Assembly (NCBI GenBank): GCA_019090185.1
Contig: JAHRWJ010000235.1
Span: 1-6,772, forward strand
Origin: Immundisolibacteraceae bacterium
GTDB lineage: Bacteria > Pseudomonadota > Gammaproteobacteria > Immundisolibacterales > Immundisolibacteraceae
Direction: 5' to 3'
Length of the DNA stretch: 6,772 bases
Each line of letters opens with the position of its first letter. Position 1 is the stretch's first letter. The notes under the pieces are model-generated. The model made no database searches. It saw only the letters and a list, made by a program, of their open reading frames with translations, and was not told the origin of the DNA. Positions 6,564 to 6,772 of the stretch are shown here, piece after piece. The position numbers and the translations under genes were made by a program.

Positions 6564-6772
6564 ATGGCAACAAATACTGACTATCTGGAACAGGCTCTCG
6601 ATGCCTTTACTCTGGGCAAGATAACCCAACACCAGGTGTTAGCAGAGTTTGATGATGCCATTAGCAGCGATCCTCAGACATACCGTTTCATCACCGACCT
6701 ACTCGAGCGTTTTCTCAACGAAGGCGAAATCACCATAACCGCCTACAAACAAATCAAGGCCGAACTTAGCCA
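6564..6772 (+). CDS. Partial protein of unknown function downstream of PP2C, N-terminal 69 residues, cut by the window edge
   Basis: An ATG at 6564 preceded by TAGGA (AGGA ends 7 bases upstream) opens a frame that continues past the right edge. The visible part is acidic and predicted helical. It shows two similar helix-turn-helix-like hairpin segments, ALDAFTLGKITQHQVLAEF (11-29) and LLERFLNEGEITITAYKQI (46-64), each with an F-x2-G/E-x-I turn, resembling short oligomerisation modules. No enzyme motif is in view. Being directly downstream of a PP2C gene it may be the partner Ser/Thr kinase or another component of that signalling pair, but that is inference from position; the rest of the gene is needed. 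Confidence 0.7.
   Translation, partial: MATNTDYLEQALDAFTLGKITQHQVLAEFDDAISSDPQTYRFITDLLERFLNEGEITITAYKQIKAELS

Overview
The window looks like gammaproteobacterial DNA, probably from a marine or environmental species. That rests on roughly 50% G+C coding regions, a two-partner secretion (type Vb) locus and a bacterial PP2C phosphatase. It is an inference from gene content, and no taxonomic marker gene is present.

The left 73% (about 1-4959) is one minus-strand secretion locus read right to left. First comes a TpsB/ShlB/FhaC-family outer-membrane transporter (4959-3010) with two POTRA-like domains and the VRGY barrel motif. It is followed by the start of a very large TpsA exoprotein (2902 to beyond base 1). 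The exoprotein frame is open for 967 codons and has no stop in the window. It has an extended signal peptide, a haemagglutination-activity/TPS domain with an NPNG motif, a beta-helix-like stretch, and then a tandem array of about 166-residue repeats carrying WNITG and RTX-like Asp/Gly motifs. This array runs off the left edge. Many plus-strand ORFs in 18-2960 are only antisense shadows of this gene. A 36-codon ORF fills the tpsB-tpsA gap, abutting the first gene and overlapping the second, which suggests translational coupling.

The middle (4960-5700) is a 741-bp, A/T-rich, divergent intergenic region. It holds several inverted repeats, including two interlocked ones with the order of an H-type pseudoknot, a 14-bp perfect palindrome, one doubtful 66-codon ORF, and a candidate promoter and operator for the plus-strand genes.

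The right part (5701-6772) is a plus-strand unit: a complete PP2C-type Ser/Thr phosphatase (242 aa), a doubtful 39-codon ORF overlapping its stop, and the first 69 codons of a further gene cut by the window edge. PP2C genes of this kind often sit beside Ser/Thr kinase genes, but no kinase motif lies inside the window.

The secretion pair forms a coherent functional unit: TpsB recognises the TPS domain of TpsA in the periplasm and threads it to the cell surface. Nothing in the sequence links the phosphatase to that secretion beyond being neighbours.
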